From assembly GCA_934271275.1 (NCBI GenBank), contig CAKQRD010000001.1, positions 124,001 through 188,000 of the forward strand: a stretch of 64,000 bases of DNA, written 5' to 3'. How positions within the stretch are numbered: position 1 is the stretch's first letter; every line of letters starts with the position of its first letter. Positions 26,784-36,163 of this stretch are shown here, one piece after another. The DNA comes from an uncultured Clostridia bacterium. Its GTDB lineage: Bacteria; Bacillota; Clostridia; Christensenellales; Borkfalkiaceae. The notes beneath the pieces were generated by a model, which worked only from the letters and a program-made list of their open reading frames with translations, was not told the origin of the DNA and did not search any database. Made by a program: the position numbers and the translations under genes.

Positions 26784-28509
26784 TAATCGGATTATCGGCG
26801 AATTTTTATCCGCGACCGCTCCGAGCGAAAGCGAAAAAATGAGGCTCGCCGAGCATTTTGAAAAAAAGCTTAACCGCCCCGTCCGTATAGAATGGATTAA
26901 GGACGAGAGCGTGAAAAAGGGCTTCGTTCTGAAAATTCTGAACGAGGTTTACGACAACACCCCGAGCGGACTTCTTCGCGGGCTTAAAACGGCAGTGGAC
27001 GAGGTCGACAAAACCGACGACGACTATATTTCGCTCGTAAGAGAAAGCGTAGAGAAATGGAAGCCGCGCGTTATCCCGAAGGAAATCGGAAAAGTCGGCT
27101 CGGTCGCGGACGGAGTGGCAAAGGTCACGGGATTAAGCGGCGTTAAATACGGCGAAATTCTCGCTTTTGAAAACGGCGAGAAAGGGCTTGCGCTCAACCT
27201 TTCCGAAACGGAGGTCGGGTGCGTCCTGTTCGACGACGAAAACACCGCCGCGGGAGAAAACGTTTATAAAACGGGAAAAACCGCCGGCGTACCCGTTTCC
27301 GAGGAAATAATCGGAAGAGTGGTGAACGCGCTCGGCGAACCTCTCGACGGCAAAGGCGCGTTCGACGCGGACAAATATATGCCCGTCGAAAGCCCCGCCC
27401 CCGCCATAATCGACAGAAGCCCCGTAAACAGCCCGCTCAAAACGGGTATCTTAACTATAGACGCTATGTTCCCTATCGGTAAAGGTCAGAGAGAGCTTAT
27501 CATAGGCGACCGTCAGACGGGTAAAACGAGCGTCGCGCTCGACGCGGTGCTAAATCAGAAGGGCAAAAACGTAGTATGCGTTTACTGCGCGATAGGACAG
27601 AAGGCAAGCACCGTCAAAAGGCTTGTGAAAACGATCGAAGACGGCGGCGCGCTCGATTATACGACCGTCGTTTTCTCCTCCGCTTCCGACTCCGCGCCTC
27701 TTCAATACATAGCTCCGTTCTCGGCTTGCGCGATTGCGGAATACTTTATGAACGCGGGAAAAGACGTACTTATCGTATACGACGATTTAAGCAAGCACGC
27801 CGTCGCTTACAGAACGCTTTCGCTTCTGCTCGGCAGAAGCCCCGGACGAGAGGCTTACCCCGGCGATATATTCTATCTCCATTCGAGACTTCTGGAACGC
27901 TCCGCGCACCTTTCGGAAGAAAAAGGCGGCGGAAGTATGACCGCACTCCCTATCGTGGAAACGCTCGGCGGTGATATTTCGGCATATATTCCCACTAACG
28001 TAATTTCCATTACGGACGGACAGCTGTTTCTCGAAAGCGAACTGTTTTTATCGGGACAACGCCCCGCCGTAAACGTCGGGCTTTCGGTTTCGAGAGTCGG
28101 CGGCAGCGCGCAGACGAAAGCAATGAAAAAAGCGGTCGGTTCGCTTCGGTTAGAGCTTGCGCAATACCGCGAAATGAAAACGTTCGCACAATTCTCCGGC
28201 GATCTCGACGATTCCGTCAAGGAGCAGTTCGCATTCGGAAAAGCCCTTACGGAAATCCTCGTTCAGCCGCTCAAAAAACCCTATCGCGAATGGGAAGAAA
28301 TAGTAATTCTCGCGGTTTCGCTCGCAAAAGTCACCTTAAATCTCGAAGTCAAAGAAATCCGTCCGTTTTTCGGCGAGTTTCTGCCGTATTTCGAGGAGCG
28401 TTACGCGAACGTAATCTCTAACATAGAAAACGGAAAAACGCTTTCGGACGACGATAAGGAAGTTATCGTTTCGACGGCAAAGAAGTTTTTATCTCAAAAA
28501 AATGTCTGA
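26776..28509 (+). CDS. atpA: ATP synthase alpha subunit with fused delta C-terminal domain
   Basis: A 577-residue alpha subunit. Walker A, GDRQTGKT, is at residues 244-251; the same motif is at 169-176 in E. coli alpha, so the protein carries a 75-residue N-terminal extension. That extension resembles the C-terminal domain of subunit delta/OSCP: the stretches AEHFEKKLNRPVRIEW, ESVKKGFVLKILNEVYD and SGLLRGLKTAV correspond in order and spacing to the delta segments MEKRLSRKVKL, KSVMAGVIIRAGDMVID and GSVRGRLERLADVL. Normal alpha sequence resumes at about residue 84 (YISLVRESVEKW, then GKVGSVADGVAKVTGL). No separate delta gene lies between atpF and atpA, where it normally sits, and the delta N-terminal six-helix domain is absent. 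The fusion is an inference from motif alignment, but a strong one. Confidence 0.95.
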   Translation: MTDNRIIGEFLSATAPSESEKMRLAEHFEKKLNRPVRIEWIKDESVKKGFVLKILNEVYDNTPSGLLRGLKTAVDEVDKTDDDYISLVRESVEKWKPRVIPKEIGKVGSVADGVAKVTGLSGVKYGEILAFENGEKGLALNLSETEVGCVLFDDENTAAGENVYKTGKTAGVPVSEEIIGRVVNALGEPLDGKGAFDADKYMPVESPAPAIIDRSPVNSPLKTGILTIDAMFPIGKGQRELIIGDRQTGKTSVALDAVLNQKGKNVVCVYCAIGQKASTVKRLVKTIEDGGALDYTTVVFSSASDSAPLQYIAPFSACAIAEYFMNAGKDVLIVYDDLSKHAVAYRTLSLLLGRSPGREAYPGDIFYLHSRLLERSAHLSEEKGGGSMTALPIVETLGGDISAYIPTNVISITDGQLFLESELFLSGQRPAVNVGLSVSRVGGSAQTKAMKKAVGSLRLELAQYREMKTFAQFSGDLDDSVKEQFAFGKALTEILVQPLKKPYREWEEIVILAVSLAKVTLNLEVKEIRPFFGEFLPYFEERYANVISNIENGKTLSDDDKEVIVSTAKKFLSQKNV

Positions 28510-29380
28510 ATTAAGCGAAGTCAAAAACAGAATAAAGGGCGTTGCGGCGACACAGAAAATCACGAACGCGCTGTACCTTATCTCTTCCGCTAAAGTGCGG
28601 AAAGCGAGAGAAGAGCTTGAAAAAACCGCGCCGTACTTCTGGGGCATAAGAAAGGAAATCAAATCCATTTTCAAAACGGTAGACCATACGGAAAGCAAAT
28701 ACCTGTACCCCGAAAACGACCATATGACGGACGCGGCGTGCGGGTATCTCGTCATCACCGCGGATAAGGGTATGGCGGGCGCGTATAACCATAACGTTAT
28801 CAAGCGCGTGGAAAACGAGCTTAAAAAACACGAAAAATCCAAGCTTTTCGTAGTCGGCGACCTCGGGCGGGAATATCTTTCGGCAAAAGGCTATAACGTC
28901 GATAAGGATTTCGTCTTCGAGGCTCTCCGCCCCACCCTCGCCGTGGCAAGAAAAATCGCGGATATACTTCTCGAAGGCTTTACCCGCGGCGATTATTCCA
29001 AGCTGTTTATTCTATACACCGATATGGCGGACGGCAAGGTCATAATCAAATCGACGAGAATTTTGCCCTTCCATACCGCGGAATTCATAGCGGAAAAGGA
29101 CAAAATCAAAGAAACGTTCGAGTTCGTCCCCTCTCGCGAAGTCGTTCTCGATAACCTCGTGCCGAGCTACGTTTGCGGTTACGTTTACAGTTCTCTCGTA
29201 GACAGCTATTGCGTAGAACAGAACGCGAGACTTGCGGCAATGAAGTCCGCCTGCGACAACGCGAGCGGAATCCTTTCCGACTTGACGCGCGAATACAATC
29301 ACGCAAGGCAAAACGAAATAACCACCGAAATCACGGAAGTGGCTTCGGGCGCGAATTTTCAACGGAGTAAGAAAAAATGA
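28502..29380 (+). CDS. atpG: F1Fo ATP synthase gamma subunit
   Basis: A 292-residue central rotor shaft subunit. The N-terminus (VKNRIKGVAATQKITNALYLISSAKVRKA) and C-terminus (MKSACDNASGILSDL ... YNHARQNEITTEITEV) are the family hallmarks. Length is normal. It overlaps atpA by 8 bases and atpD by an ATGA junction. Confidence 0.95.
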   Translation: MSELSEVKNRIKGVAATQKITNALYLISSAKVRKAREELEKTAPYFWGIRKEIKSIFKTVDHTESKYLYPENDHMTDAACGYLVITADKGMAGAYNHNVIKRVENELKKHEKSKLFVVGDLGREYLSAKGYNVDKDFVFEALRPTLAVARKIADILLEGFTRGDYSKLFILYTDMADGKVIIKSTRILPFHTAEFIAEKDKIKETFEFVPSREVVLDNLVPSYVCGYVYSSLVDSYCVEQNARLAAMKSACDNASGILSDLTREYNHARQNEITTEITEVASGANFQRSKKK

Positions 29381-30777
29381 CGGGCAAAATATCTGAAATC
29401 AACGGTTCTGTAATAGAAGCGACGTTTGAATGCGGAACGCTTCCAAAAATCAACGCCGCGCTGAAAATCGAGGCGGACGGCAAAACCAAGTATGCGGAAA
29501 TCGCGGCGCACGTCAACGAACGGACGGTTAAAGCCGTTATGTTGTCGGACAGCGTAGGCTTGTTCGTCGGGCAGACCGCGGAAGCGATAGAGAGCGGAAT
29601 AACCGTTCCCGTCGACAAAGCGGTTCTCGGCAGAATGTTCAACGTTTTCGGCGATACGATAGACGGCGGAAAGCCTCTCCCCGCAAACGCGGAACGCGCA
29701 AGTATTCACAGAAAACCGCCCGAATTCGTTTCTCAATCGCCTTCTGCGCAAATCCTCGAAACGGGCATAAAGGTTATAGACCTTTTAGCGCCTTATGCAA
29801 AGGGCGGCAAAATCGGGCTTTTCGGCGGCGCGGGCGTCGGCAAAACCGTTCTTATACAGGAGCTTATACATAACGTGGCTATGGTACACGGCGGATATTC
29901 GGTATTCGCGGGCGTCGGCGAGCGTTCCAGAGAAGGCAACGAACTTTTCGGGGAAATGAAAGAAAGCGGCGTGTTCGATAAGACCGCGCTCGTTTTCGGA
30001 CAGATGAACGAAGCGCCGGGCGTGAGAATGAGAGTCGCCTTTTCGGGGCTTACGATGGCGGAAAATTTCAGAGATAAAGAACACAAGGACGTTTTGTTTT
30101 TTATAGACAATATATTCCGTTACGTTCAGGCGGGAAGCGAAGTTTCCGCGCTGCTCGGCAGAATGCCCTCCGCGGTCGGCTATCAGCCCACGCTTGCGGA
30201 AGAAATGGGCAAGCTCGAAGAGCGCATTGCCTCTACCGAAAACGGTTCTATAACCTCCGTGCAGGCGGTATACGTTCCCGCGGACGACCTCACCGACCCC
30301 GCCCCCGCCACGACTTTCTCGCACCTCGACGCGACGACGGTTTTATCGAGAAAAATCGCCGAGCAGGGCATCTACCCCGCGGTAGATCCGCTCGAATCCT
30401 CTTCGAGAAATCTGGAAGAGGAAGTCGTCGGCGAAAGACATTATAACGTCGCGGTCAAGGTTAAAGAAACCCTTGAAAAATACAAAGAATTGCAGGATAT
30501 AATCGCCATACTCGGTATGGAAGAGCTGTCCGAAGAGGATAAAAAGAGCGTTTACCGCGCGAGAAAAATTCAGAAGTTTTTATCCCAGCCGACGCACGTT
30601 GCGGAAAGATTTTCGGGGCTTAAAGGGGTGTACGTCAAGCTTGAAGATACCATAGAAGGCTTTGAGAAAATCGTAAACGGCGAAGTCGACGACCTGCCCG
30701 AAAACGCGTTTTTCAACGTCGGAACGATAGCGGACGTTTACGAAAAAGCCGAAAAAATAAAGAAGGATGAAATCTGA
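29377..30777 (+). CDS. atpD: F1Fo ATP synthase beta subunit
   Basis: A 466-residue catalytic subunit. Walker A is GGAGVGKT; the catalytic glutamate region GVGERSREGNE and the DELSEED-like segment (EELSEEDKK) are present. Length matches the family. Start overlaps atpG, stop overlaps atpC by one base. Confidence 0.96.
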   Translation: MTGKISEINGSVIEATFECGTLPKINAALKIEADGKTKYAEIAAHVNERTVKAVMLSDSVGLFVGQTAEAIESGITVPVDKAVLGRMFNVFGDTIDGGKPLPANAERASIHRKPPEFVSQSPSAQILETGIKVIDLLAPYAKGGKIGLFGGAGVGKTVLIQELIHNVAMVHGGYSVFAGVGERSREGNELFGEMKESGVFDKTALVFGQMNEAPGVRMRVAFSGLTMAENFRDKEHKDVLFFIDNIFRYVQAGSEVSALLGRMPSAVGYQPTLAEEMGKLEERIASTENGSITSVQAVYVPADDLTDPAPATTFSHLDATTVLSRKIAEQGIYPAVDPLESSSRNLEEEVVGERHYNVAVKVKETLEKYKELQDIIAILGMEELSEEDKKSVYRARKIQKFLSQPTHVAERFSGLKGVYVKLEDTIEGFEKIVNGEVDDLPENAFFNVGTIADVYEKAEKIKKDEI

Positions 30778-31184
30778 TGGCTGATTTTTCTTTGAAACTC
30801 CTTGCCGCGGATAAAGTATTTTTTGACGGCGAATGTTCTTCCCTCGTCGTTCCCTCCGCGGACGGACAATACGGAATACTCGCAAAGCATTGCAACGCGG
30901 TAGTCGCGGTAGTTCCGGGCGTGGCGGAGCTTAAACCCGCGAACGGGGATAAAATTATAGCGTTCGTGGCTTCGGGGATCGTTAAAATCGAAAACGGGAA
31001 AGTGCTTATGCTCGTGGAAGCCTGCGAAAACGCGAAAGACGTAAACGAGGCTTGGGCTAAAAACTCGCTGAAAGAAGCAAAAGACGAAATTGCGCGAAAG
31101 GAAAGCAGGTTTAACGTTTTGTCGGCGGAAATCAAAATTGCCCGCGCGCTTAACAGGCTCAAAGCAAAAGAACACATAAATTAG
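30777..31184 (+). CDS. atpC: F1Fo ATP synthase epsilon subunit
   Basis: A 135-residue epsilon subunit: N-terminal beta sandwich (with VPSADGQYGILAKHCNAVV) and C-terminal helical hairpin of about 50 residues. It could contribute to inhibition of ATP hydrolysis, as in the family. Last gene of the operon. Confidence 0.93.
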   Translation: MADFSLKLLAADKVFFDGECSSLVVPSADGQYGILAKHCNAVVAVVPGVAELKPANGDKIIAFVASGIVKIENGKVLMLVEACENAKDVNEAWAKNSLKEAKDEIARKESRFNVLSAEIKIARALNRLKAKEHIN

Positions 31185-31208
31185 CTTATAGGTAAGCATA
31201 TTCATAAA

Positions 31209-31247
31209 ACAGGAAAGCGCCCGCAATTTTTGCGGGCGCTTTCCTGT
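31209..31247. terminator. Terminator of the atp operon
   Basis: A perfect 17-base stem (ACAGGAAAGCGCCCGCA and its complement) with a 5-base loop, followed by a T-rich run, sits 25 bases after atpC. Confidence 0.9.
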
Positions 31248-31260
31248 TATTTTACCGTAA

Positions 31261-31291
31261 CGGCGAGCTTTTGAAAATCAAAAGCTCGCCG
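31261..31291. repeat. Perfect inverted repeat before the stalk-protein stop
   Basis: Arms CGGCGAGCTTTTGA and TCAAAAGCTCGCCG are separated by 3 bases. It lies 45 bases downstream of the minus-strand stalk gene. There is no clear T-run, so it may be a processing or stability hairpin rather than a terminator. Confidence 0.6.
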
Positions 31292-31335
31292 CGTAAAAAT
31301 CAGAAATGATTTTCGTTTTTGATTAGCCGCAGTGT

Positions 31336-34300
31336 TTATTCACGCGATTTATTTTTGCCGGACTTAACGATTTGAACGATTATCAAAGCGATGATCGCCG
31401 CGCCGAGAATCGCGCTGATTATCAGGAAGGTAACCGTATTGTCGTCGTTGCCCTTTTGCAGAGAATTAAGTCTTTCTTCCAACTCTTTGTCTTTGGCTTC
31501 GAGCTGACGTTTTACTTCGTCAAGGTTTTCTTGAAGCTTCTTTAAGCCTTCCAGAACGGCTTCGTCAGCCGCTTTATAAGCTTTTTCCAAATCGTCGATT
31601 CTACCCGCAAGCTCCGTGTCTTTTACTTTTAGCATAGAGACGTCGGAATTTATTATCGCGTCGGCGGCTTTGTAAGCCTTGTCAAGCTCCGAAAGCTTCT
31701 TTTCCACGTCGTCTTTGTTTTTGGCGATGGAGTCGGTCAAACTTTTAACCGCCCTGTCGAGGTTTGCCTGCACCTTGTCGACAGCCCTTTGTAAAGCCGC
31801 GTCGGTATCCGCGCAAGCCGCCTGTAAATTGTTGATTTTGTTTTCAAGCTCTGTATCTTTCGTTTGGAACTCGGTCTTTAATATCGCGTCCGCCGCTTTG
31901 TACGCCTCGGTCAAATCGGATATCGCTTGCGACAACGCCGTGCTATCCGCTTTGGTATTGATTTTTGTTTCTAAATTGTTTACCGCGTTATCGAGGTTAG
32001 TCTGTACCGTATTTATCGCGGTTTGCAAAGCGGTATCGGCGTTTTCGCTCGCGGTTTTTAAGTCTGCGATTTTCCCTTCAAGTTCCGCGTCTTTGGTTTG
32101 ATAGCCCGTTTTAAGTAATGCGTCTGCCGCTCCGTATGCGCTCGTTAAATCGGATATCGCCTGCGACAACGCCGTGCTGTCCGCTTTGGTATTGATTTTT
32201 GTTTGCAAATTGTTTACCGCGTTATCGAGGTTAGTCTGTACCGTATTTATCGCGGTTTGCAAAGCGTTGTCCGCCGCCTTGTATGCGGTTTCCAAATCGG
32301 AAATTTTCCCCGCAAGCTCCGCGTCCTTGTTTTGATAGTCATTTTTAAGTAATGCGTCCGCCGCTTCGTATGCCGCGGTTAAATCTTCTATCGCTTGCGA
32401 CAACGCCGTGCTGTCCGCTTTGGTATTGATTTTTATTTCTAAATTGTTTACCGCGTTATCGAGGTTTGTTTGTACTGCATTTATCGCGGTTTGCAAAGCG
32501 TTGTCCGCCGCCTTGTATGCGGTTTCCAAATCGGAAATTTTTCCCTCAAGTTCCGCGTCCTTGGTTTGATAGTCATTTTTAAGTAATGCGTCCGCCGCTT
32601 CGTATGCCGCGGTTAAATCTTCTATCGCTTGCGACAACGCCGTGCTGTCCGCTTTGGTATTGATTTTCGTTTCTAAATTGTTTACCGCGTTATCGAGGTT
32701 TGTCTGTACCGTGTCGATTGCTCCTTGCAAAGCGTTGTCCGCCGCCTTGTATGCGGTTTCCAAATCGGAAATTTTTCCTTCAAGTGCCGCGTCCTTGGTT
32801 TGATAGTCCGTTTTAAGTAATGCGTCTGCCGCTTTGTACGCCTCGGTTAAATCTTCTATCGCTTGCGACAACGCCGTGCTGTCCGCTTTAGTATTGATTT
32901 TCGTTTCTAAATTGTTTACCGCGTTATCGAGGTTTGTTTGTACCGTGTTTATCGCGGTTTGCAAAGCGTTGTCCGCCGCCTTGTATGCGGTTTCCAAATC
33001 GGAAATTTTCCCCGCAAGTTCCGCGTCTTTCGCTTCAAAGTCAGTTCTCAATACCGTGTCCGCCGCTTCGTATGCGCTCGTTAAATCGGATATCGCTTGC
33101 GACAATTCCGTACTGCTTGCTTTGGTATTGATTTTCGTTTCTAAATTGTTTACCGCGTTATCGAGGTTTGTCTGTACCGTGTTTATCGCGGTTTGCAAAG
33201 CGTTGTCCGCCGCCTTGTATGCGGTTTCCAAATCGGAAATTTTCCCCGCAAGTTCCGCGTCTTTCGCTTCAAAGTCAGTTCTCAATACCGTGTCCGCCGC
33301 TTCGTATGCGCTCGTTAAATCGGATATCGCTTGCGACAATTCCGTACTGCTTGCTTTGGTATTGATTTTCGTTTCTAAATTGTTTACCGCGTTATCGAGG
33401 TTTGTTTGTACCGTGTTTATCGCGGTTTGTAAAGCGTTGTCCGCAGTTTCGCTCGCGGTCTTTAAGTCTGCGATCAAGCCCGCAAGTTCCGCGTCTTTTG
33501 AATCTAAACCCGACTTCAAAACTCTGTCCGCTTCTTTATAAGCCGCATCTAAATTTGCTATCGCCGTAGTTAAATCGCCTGCATTTGCTTTTACGCTTAT
33601 CGCGGTTTCCAAATCGGAAACGGCGGTTTCGAGTCGGCTCTTAACCGCGGTTATCGCCACGCCCGCGCTTACCGTTGCGTTACAATACACGCATTTAAGG
33701 TCGTCGTCGTATTTATCGTGCGTACATTTTTCAACGGTATAATAGGTTTTTTTAGTAGTATCGTTGAATAAAACGGTCGTAGCCTTGGCGTCGTTCCATT
33801 CGACGAGCGAAGAACCGCTATCGTCGTGGAATCTTAACGCGTAGTTTTCGGGCAAAACCGTTCTTAACGCTTTGGAAGCGTTGTAATAAACTATTCTTGC
33901 CCCATAAATCTTCAACGTCCCAAAAACAGTAGGGACACACTTTACTTTATCGTTCAACTCCAAGGTAACGTCTGCCGATGAGTGAAGATAAAACCCTAAT
34001 TCTCTTTCGTTCGTCGCCGAAGAAGTATCTATAAACTTAACCTTACTTTTCACTTGTAAGCTCAACAGACTTTTTCCGTTCAAATCGACGGTAACGTTAC
34101 CTACCGAAATTTCAGTAGACGTCTCATTGCCAACGTCTTTCAGTAGCTTTATCGTACTGCCGGAAGTAAGCGCGGCTATTGCGGTGCCTATGTCGGTATA
34201 ATGCGCGGTATTACTGCCCGTGGTCACAACCGCCGCCGCCGCAATCGTCTTTCCGCAAACGGTGCATTTATTATTACTGTCTAAACTCGGGTGAACGCAG

Positions 34301-35208
34301 GCTTTGCCGCAGTATTCGCATTCGCCGTTCGCATAGCTGTCGTGCGTACAATCTGCTATGGTTACGCTCGCGGTATTGCTCTTCATATTCGCAAGCTTTA
34401 TAAGCGTGCCGCTACCGGTAAGCGAATAAGCCTTATTTTCTCCAAGCGCGGCTTTATAAGTGTTTGCAGAAAAGTTTGTAAATTTATCTATTCTGCCGTT
34501 GTTAAAGGTGTATGACGATCCGTTGTTACGATATAACTCTGCAATAGAACCTCCGTTCATCTCAAACGTGGCAGGGGAGGAAGCACTTCCTGCACAAGCC
34601 ACACTCGATTCTATGCTCCCGCCGTTCATCGTCGTCGTTCCATAATCCAAACTCATACCGGCAGTACCGGTACCGGAGTTATAAAATCTTCCGCTTTCGA
34701 TAGTAACGGTAGAGTAACTAAACTGAAAACCTACCAAACTTACGTATTCAAAGTCTACCCCGCCACCGCCGACGGAATCCTTAAAAACGACTACAGATTT
34801 CTTAACGATGGAATTACTGGTCTTTAAGACGTTTTTTCCGTTAAAATCAAGCGTAAATTTTTTATTTTCAAATCTTACCCCAAGAAACCTGCATCCGTCG
34901 TCAAGAAAAGTCACCACGGCGTTCTGAGACGAAGTATCGGCGGGTAAATCGGCATACAATTCATCGGAAAATCTATTATAATAACCCTTTACCGTACCGT
35001 CTATCGTCAATTTGACTATCAGTCCCGAAGTTCCGCAGTCCCTGCATTTAAATGTCGTTTCGTCAACGTTTGTGTGATGAGTGCAGGTTGCCGCATAAGC
35101 GGTGCTTGCCGAAAAAACGCCTTGAGCGAACAAACCGAACGCCGCCGCAAACAGACAAACCGCCGCAAACGCGAACAACTTAAGAAAACTTTTTCTCTTA
35201 TTCGTCAT
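31336..35208 (-). CDS. Membrane-anchored surface stalk protein with 78-aa repeats
   Basis: A 1290-residue exported protein. A signal peptide ends near STAYAA. Residues about 40-520 form a head region: CxxC-type clusters (CTHH..CRDCG; CTHD..CEYCG..CVHP..CTVCG; CTHD..CVYC) alternate with serine/glycine-rich stretches resembling a beta-helix (TMNGGSIE, TFEMNGGSIAELY). Residues about 530-1230 are seven well-conserved 78-residue repeats plus degenerate flanking copies, each carrying NLETKINTKA, LSQAI.DLT.AY.AAD and LQTAINTVQTNLDNAV; composition predicts coiled coil. A single membrane helix (FLIISAILGAAIIALIIVQIV) and basic tail end the protein. It therefore looks like an N-terminal head on a long membrane-rooted stalk. 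Function unknown; adhesion is a guess. AGAAGGAG precedes the start. Confidence 0.88.
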   Translation of the reverse strand: MTNKRKSFLKLFAFAAVCLFAAAFGLFAQGVFSASTAYAATCTHHTNVDETTFKCRDCGTSGLIVKLTIDGTVKGYYNRFSDELYADLPADTSSQNAVVTFLDDGCRFLGVRFENKKFTLDFNGKNVLKTSNSIVKKSVVVFKDSVGGGGVDFEYVSLVGFQFSYSTVTIESGRFYNSGTGTAGMSLDYGTTTMNGGSIESSVACAGSASSPATFEMNGGSIAELYRNNGSSYTFNNGRIDKFTNFSANTYKAALGENKAYSLTGSGTLIKLANMKSNTASVTIADCTHDSYANGECEYCGKACVHPSLDSNNKCTVCGKTIAAAAVVTTGSNTAHYTDIGTAIAALTSGSTIKLLKDVGNETSTEISVGNVTVDLNGKSLLSLQVKSKVKFIDTSSATNERELGFYLHSSADVTLELNDKVKCVPTVFGTLKIYGARIVYYNASKALRTVLPENYALRFHDDSGSSLVEWNDAKATTVLFNDTTKKTYYTVEKCTHDKYDDDLKCVYCNATVSAGVAITAVKSRLETAVSDLETAISVKANAGDLTTAIANLDAAYKEADRVLKSGLDSKDAELAGLIADLKTASETADNALQTAINTVQTNLDNAVNNLETKINTKASSTELSQAISDLTSAYEAADTVLRTDFEAKDAELAGKISDLETAYKAADNALQTAINTVQTNLDNAVNNLETKINTKASSTELSQAISDLTSAYEAADTVLRTDFEAKDAELAGKISDLETAYKAADNALQTAINTVQTNLDNAVNNLETKINTKADSTALSQAIEDLTEAYKAADALLKTDYQTKDAALEGKISDLETAYKAADNALQGAIDTVQTNLDNAVNNLETKINTKADSTALSQAIEDLTAAYEAADALLKNDYQTKDAELEGKISDLETAYKAADNALQTAINAVQTNLDNAVNNLEIKINTKADSTALSQAIEDLTAAYEAADALLKNDYQNKDAELAGKISDLETAYKAADNALQTAINTVQTNLDNAVNNLQTKINTKADSTALSQAISDLTSAYGAADALLKTGYQTKDAELEGKIADLKTASENADTALQTAINTVQTNLDNAVNNLETKINTKADSTALSQAISDLTEAYKAADAILKTEFQTKDTELENKINNLQAACADTDAALQRAVDKVQANLDRAVKSLTDSIAKNKDDVEKKLSELDKAYKAADAIINSDVSMLKVKDTELAGRIDDLEKAYKAADEAVLEGLKKLQENLDEVKRQLEAKDKELEERLNSLQKGNDDNTVTFLIISAILGAAIIALIIVQIVKSGKNKSRE
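31905..33660. repeat. Tandem 234-bp repeats within the stalk gene
   Basis: The unit is 234 bases (78 codons). Copies near 32.93-33.16 kb and 33.17-33.40 kb are almost identical at base level, indicating recent duplication; outer copies have diverged progressively. Confidence 0.9.
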
Positions 35209-35384
35209 AAAAAATTTCTCCTTCTTCGCGGAACTGTTTCCGCAATAATTAAATAATTTAAAAAATAATTTAAACTTGCTTATATTTTAACATATAACGT
35301 TGTTTTCAAAAAAAATACTGCCGCGATTTTACTTATTCTTAACAAATCTTTACAAACTTGCCGAAACGAATTTTGCCGTCCGCG

Positions 35385-35413
35385 TTGCGCCGAACGTAAA
35401 TATTTGGTATAAT
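35385..35413 (+). promoter_or_regulatory. Promoter of the two-component operon
   Basis: TTGCGC (35385-35390) and a consensus TATAAT (35408-35413) are 17 bases apart, 70 bases before the chosen response regulator start. Confidence 0.6.
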
Positions 35414-35482
35414 ATAAATCAGGCTTGCAAAACGTTTTGCTTTCCGCAAGCTTTAACTACCTTTAACGGAAGGAAAAAGCGT

Positions 35483-36163
35483 ATGAATTACAACGTCTGC
35501 GACAGAAAATTACTTTTTATAGAAGACGACGAACGGCTTAAAAAAGAAATCGTCGATTATTTTTCGCCGTCAAACGTCGTTTATACCGCTTCCGACGTGG
35601 AAGAAGCGGTGGAAATTTTGGAAAAATCGGGAGATTTCGACGCGGTCGTTCTCGATCTGATATTAAAGCACGGTATGGGGCTGGACCTATTCAAAGCCTT
35701 CCCCGCGCTTCCGCCCGTCATAATTTTATCGTCTTTAGACGGTGAGAGCAACCTGCTTGCGGGGCTTACTTCGGGCGCAATCGATTACGTCGTCAAACCC
35801 TGCACTATGAAGCTTTTGGAAACGCATATCGCGCTTCGCCTTTTGCCGAAGTCCGAGGCGGTAGAGACCTTCGGGCAGCTGTCCGTAAACTCTAATACGC
35901 GCACGGTCAAATACGGCAACGCTTCGGTTTCGCTCACGCCTTCGGAGTTCAATATTTTGTTTTTCCTCGTAAAAAATCGCGGCAAATATTTCACCGCGGA
36001 CGAGATTTACGAGAAAATCTGGTGCGCGCCGTCGCTGCATACCACGACTATCCGCGCGCATTTGTCGTCGCTGAGAAGAAAACTTAAAAACGCGTTGCCC
36101 TTTGCGGATATTATACGCACGGAATTCAACAAAGGCTACTGTTTTACGGGGGATATTCTATGA
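35483..36163 (+). CDS. OmpR-type response regulator
   Basis: About 226 residues. The receiver has the acidic pair in FIEDDE, phospho-acceptor D in VVLDLIL, and lysine in VVKPC. The C-terminal winged helix (ALTPSEF-type recognition region, TTTIRAHLSSLRRKL) is of the Trans_reg_C class. I chose the ATG at 35483 because GGAAGG precedes it and the frame upstream has no family sequence and overlaps the promoter. It overlaps the kinase gene by ATGA. Confidence 0.92.
   Translation: MNYNVCDRKLLFIEDDERLKKEIVDYFSPSNVVYTASDVEEAVEILEKSGDFDAVVLDLILKHGMGLDLFKAFPALPPVIILSSLDGESNLLAGLTSGAIDYVVKPCTMKLLETHIALRLLPKSEAVETFGQLSVNSNTRTVKYGNASVSLTPSEFNILFFLVKNRGKYFTADEIYEKIWCAPSLHTTTIRAHLSSLRRKLKNALPFADIIRTEFNKGYCFTGDIL

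Noticed and set aside
31905..33660. CRISPR array
   Set aside because: The 234-base units are continuous coding repeats in one frame, with no short repeat and spacer pattern. No CRISPR array or cas gene was seen in the window.
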